A DNA stretch of 5,677 nt from the NCBI GenBank assembly GCA_015519985.1, contig WIAN01000044.1, forward strand, positions 1 through 5,677, read 5' to 3'. Below are positions 4,671 to 5,677 of the stretch, in pieces; positions within the stretch are counted from its first letter, which is position 1; every line of letters starts with the position of its first letter. Below the pieces are notes generated by a model. It made no database searches and was not told where the DNA came from. It saw only the letters and a program-made list of their open reading frames with translations. This stretch comes from Candidatus Woesearchaeota archaeon. GTDB lineage: Archaea; Nanobdellota; Nanobdellia; Woesearchaeales; WAPJ01. Made by a program: the position numbers and the translations under genes.

Positions 4671-5561
4671 ATGTCAGAAGAATTAAAAAAAGAATTGTCA
4701 GAGATTAAAAAAAAGTTAGATGAAAAAAAAGTTTTGAAAGAAAATGCTTTTCAAAGTAAAAAGAAGGTTAAAGAAGAATTTTTTAGTTTGATTAAAAAAA
4801 TAAAAGAATTGAGAGAAGAAAGAGATGCTTTGACTAAACAAGTTAAAGAAGTTAAAGAAAAAGTTAAAGAAAAAATTGAAGTTCAAAAAGATCAATTGAA
4901 AAAAGTTAAAGAGTTAAATTCTAAAATTAAAGATATGCCTAAAGATAAAAAAGGTAAAGTTGTTAATCCTGAAAGTTTAAAGAAAAAAATTGAAGCTTTA
5001 GAATTTAAATTAGAAACTGAAGTTTTATCTCAAAATAAAGAAAAAGTTTTATTAGACCAATTGAAAAGTTTAAGAAAAGAGTATGATGCTGTTAAAAATT
5101 CTTCTGATGTTTTAAAAGAATATTTTGTTGAAAAAGAAAAATTAGATCTTATTAATAAAGAAATTAATGTTTTGAAAAAAGAATTAAGAGATTTATCTTC
5201 TAAATCTCAAAAAAAGCATGAAGAAATGGTTTCTTTAAGTAAAAAAGCTGATGAAGTTAAAAAAGTTTTAGAAGAAAAAGAGAAAGAATTTGATAAAATT
5301 AGAGAAGAATATTTGTCTATTGTTGTTAAATTTAAAGAATTGAAAGATAAACTTTCTGGAGAAAAAAATATTAAGAAAAAAGCAGAAAAGAAGAAGAAAG
5401 ATTTAGAAAGAAAGAAAGTTAAAGAAGAATTAGATAAGGAACTTTTGGAAATGAAAAGAGAAGTTGCTAGAAAACTTAAAAATAAAGAAAAATTAACTAC
5501 AGAAGATTTAATGATTTTACAAGGAATGAATGATAGAGAAATTGAAATGTATTTAAAATAA
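4671..5561 (+). CDS. COG1340-type archaeal coiled-coil protein, function unknown
   Basis: From the ATG at 4671 the protein has 296 residues and is almost entirely Lys/Glu/Leu-rich heptad-like helix with few prolines or glycines, which predicts a long cytoplasmic coiled coil. It matches the pattern of the uncharacterised archaeal COG1340 family (about 290-300 residues) in its length, the central KKKIEALEFKLETEVLS stretch (about 104-120) equivalent to the family's EWKQQT.VLS region, HEEMVSL (185-191), and the C-terminal non-coiled motif EKLTTEDLMILQ (275-286). The tail continues GMNDREIEMYLK. Two in-frame ATGs exist, at 4665 and 4671. I prefer 4671 because AGGT (4658-4661) is then 9 nt away, like the other SD sites here, but only 3 nt from 4665. 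No enzymatic motif, signal peptide or membrane helix is seen. It has its own terminator region downstream. Confidence 0.85.
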   Translation: MSEELKKELSEIKKKLDEKKVLKENAFQSKKKVKEEFFSLIKKIKELREERDALTKQVKEVKEKVKEKIEVQKDQLKKVKELNSKIKDMPKDKKGKVVNPESLKKKIEALEFKLETEVLSQNKEKVLLDQLKSLRKEYDAVKNSSDVLKEYFVEKEKLDLINKEINVLKKELRDLSSKSQKKHEEMVSLSKKADEVKKVLEEKEKEFDKIREEYLSIVVKFKELKDKLSGEKNIKKKAEKKKKDLERKKVKEELDKELLEMKREVARKLKNKEKLTTEDLMILQGMNDREIEMYLK

Positions 5562-5570
5562 TTTTATAAC

Positions 5571-5635
5571 TTTTTTTTATTATTTTTTTTGTTGTTTTTG
5601 TTAAATTTTTATTTTTTTATTCTTTTTTTGTGTTT
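5571..5635 (+). terminator. T-rich terminator region after the COG1340 gene
   Basis: Repeated runs of T begin 9 nt after the stop codon: eight Ts at 5571-5578, eight at 5582-5589, then further runs near 5612 and 5623. This is a strong archaeal-type termination region. The rest of the window to 5677 is also nearly pure A/T. An ATG occurs at 5674, but nothing supports it as a gene start. Confidence 0.6.
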
Positions 5636-5677
5636 ATATTTTTTTATTTTTAACTAAAAGTTTTAATTATTTTATGA

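Noticed and set aside
5562..5677. Possible start of another gene at ATG 5674
   Set aside because: Only four bases remain in the window, with no convincing TATA box 27-28 nt upstream and no SD site.
1..5677. tRNA, rRNA, CRISPR array, insertion sequence or attachment site
   Set aside because: Apart from the L1-leader hairpin I see no GC-rich structured RNA, no regularly spaced direct repeats, and no transposase or integrase motifs.

Overview
The window looks like a piece of a small, very AT-rich archaeal genome, most likely of the DPANN group (Woesearchaeota/Pacearchaeota-like). The evidence is the archaeal L1-L10-L12 ribosomal stalk cluster with an archaeal-type L12 ending in GLGALFG, the archaeal/eukaryotic RNA polymerase subunit Rpo11, a METTL5-type rRNA adenine methyltransferase, a COG1340 archaeal coiled-coil protein, and TATA-box promoters placed for leaderless transcripts. 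The lineage is inferred from gene style and base composition, not from any search.

Layout. Positions 1-1558 are on the minus strand: a YvcK/CofD-family protein running off the left edge (963 to 1), preceded by a small coiled-coil plus winged-helix protein (1558 to 1031). A 54-bp divergent promoter separates this pair from the rightward METTL5-like gene (1613-2350). Next come rpo11 (2416-2688), ribosomal protein L1 (2756-3409), L10/P0 (3411-4259) and L12/P1 (4299-4607), a T-rich terminator, and a COG1340 coiled-coil gene (4671-5561). A final 116 nt is T-rich and has no supportable gene.

How the parts work together. The rightward block is information-processing machinery. METTL5 would modify rRNA, Rpo11 belongs to the RNA polymerase core, L1 forms the ribosomal L1 stalk, and L10 with L12 forms the stalk that recruits translation GTPases. 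Two initiation styles coexist. The HTH-like gene, the METTL5 gene and rpo11 each have a TATA box centred 27.5 nt from the A of the ATG and no Shine-Dalgarno (SD) site, which predicts leaderless mRNAs. L1, L10 and L12 have SD sites 7-9 nt from their start codons. A hairpin directly before the L1 SD resembles the known L1 autoregulatory target, so the stalk operon is probably under translational feedback by L1.

I see no mobile element, CRISPR array, tRNA or rRNA gene, and no obviously new multi-gene system. The most interesting points are the mirror-symmetric divergent promoter, the apparently permuted L1-binding hairpin, an L10 that lacks the usual acidic GTPase-recruiting tail, and a YvcK-like protein in an archaeal setting beside an uncharacterised coiled-coil/HTH protein.
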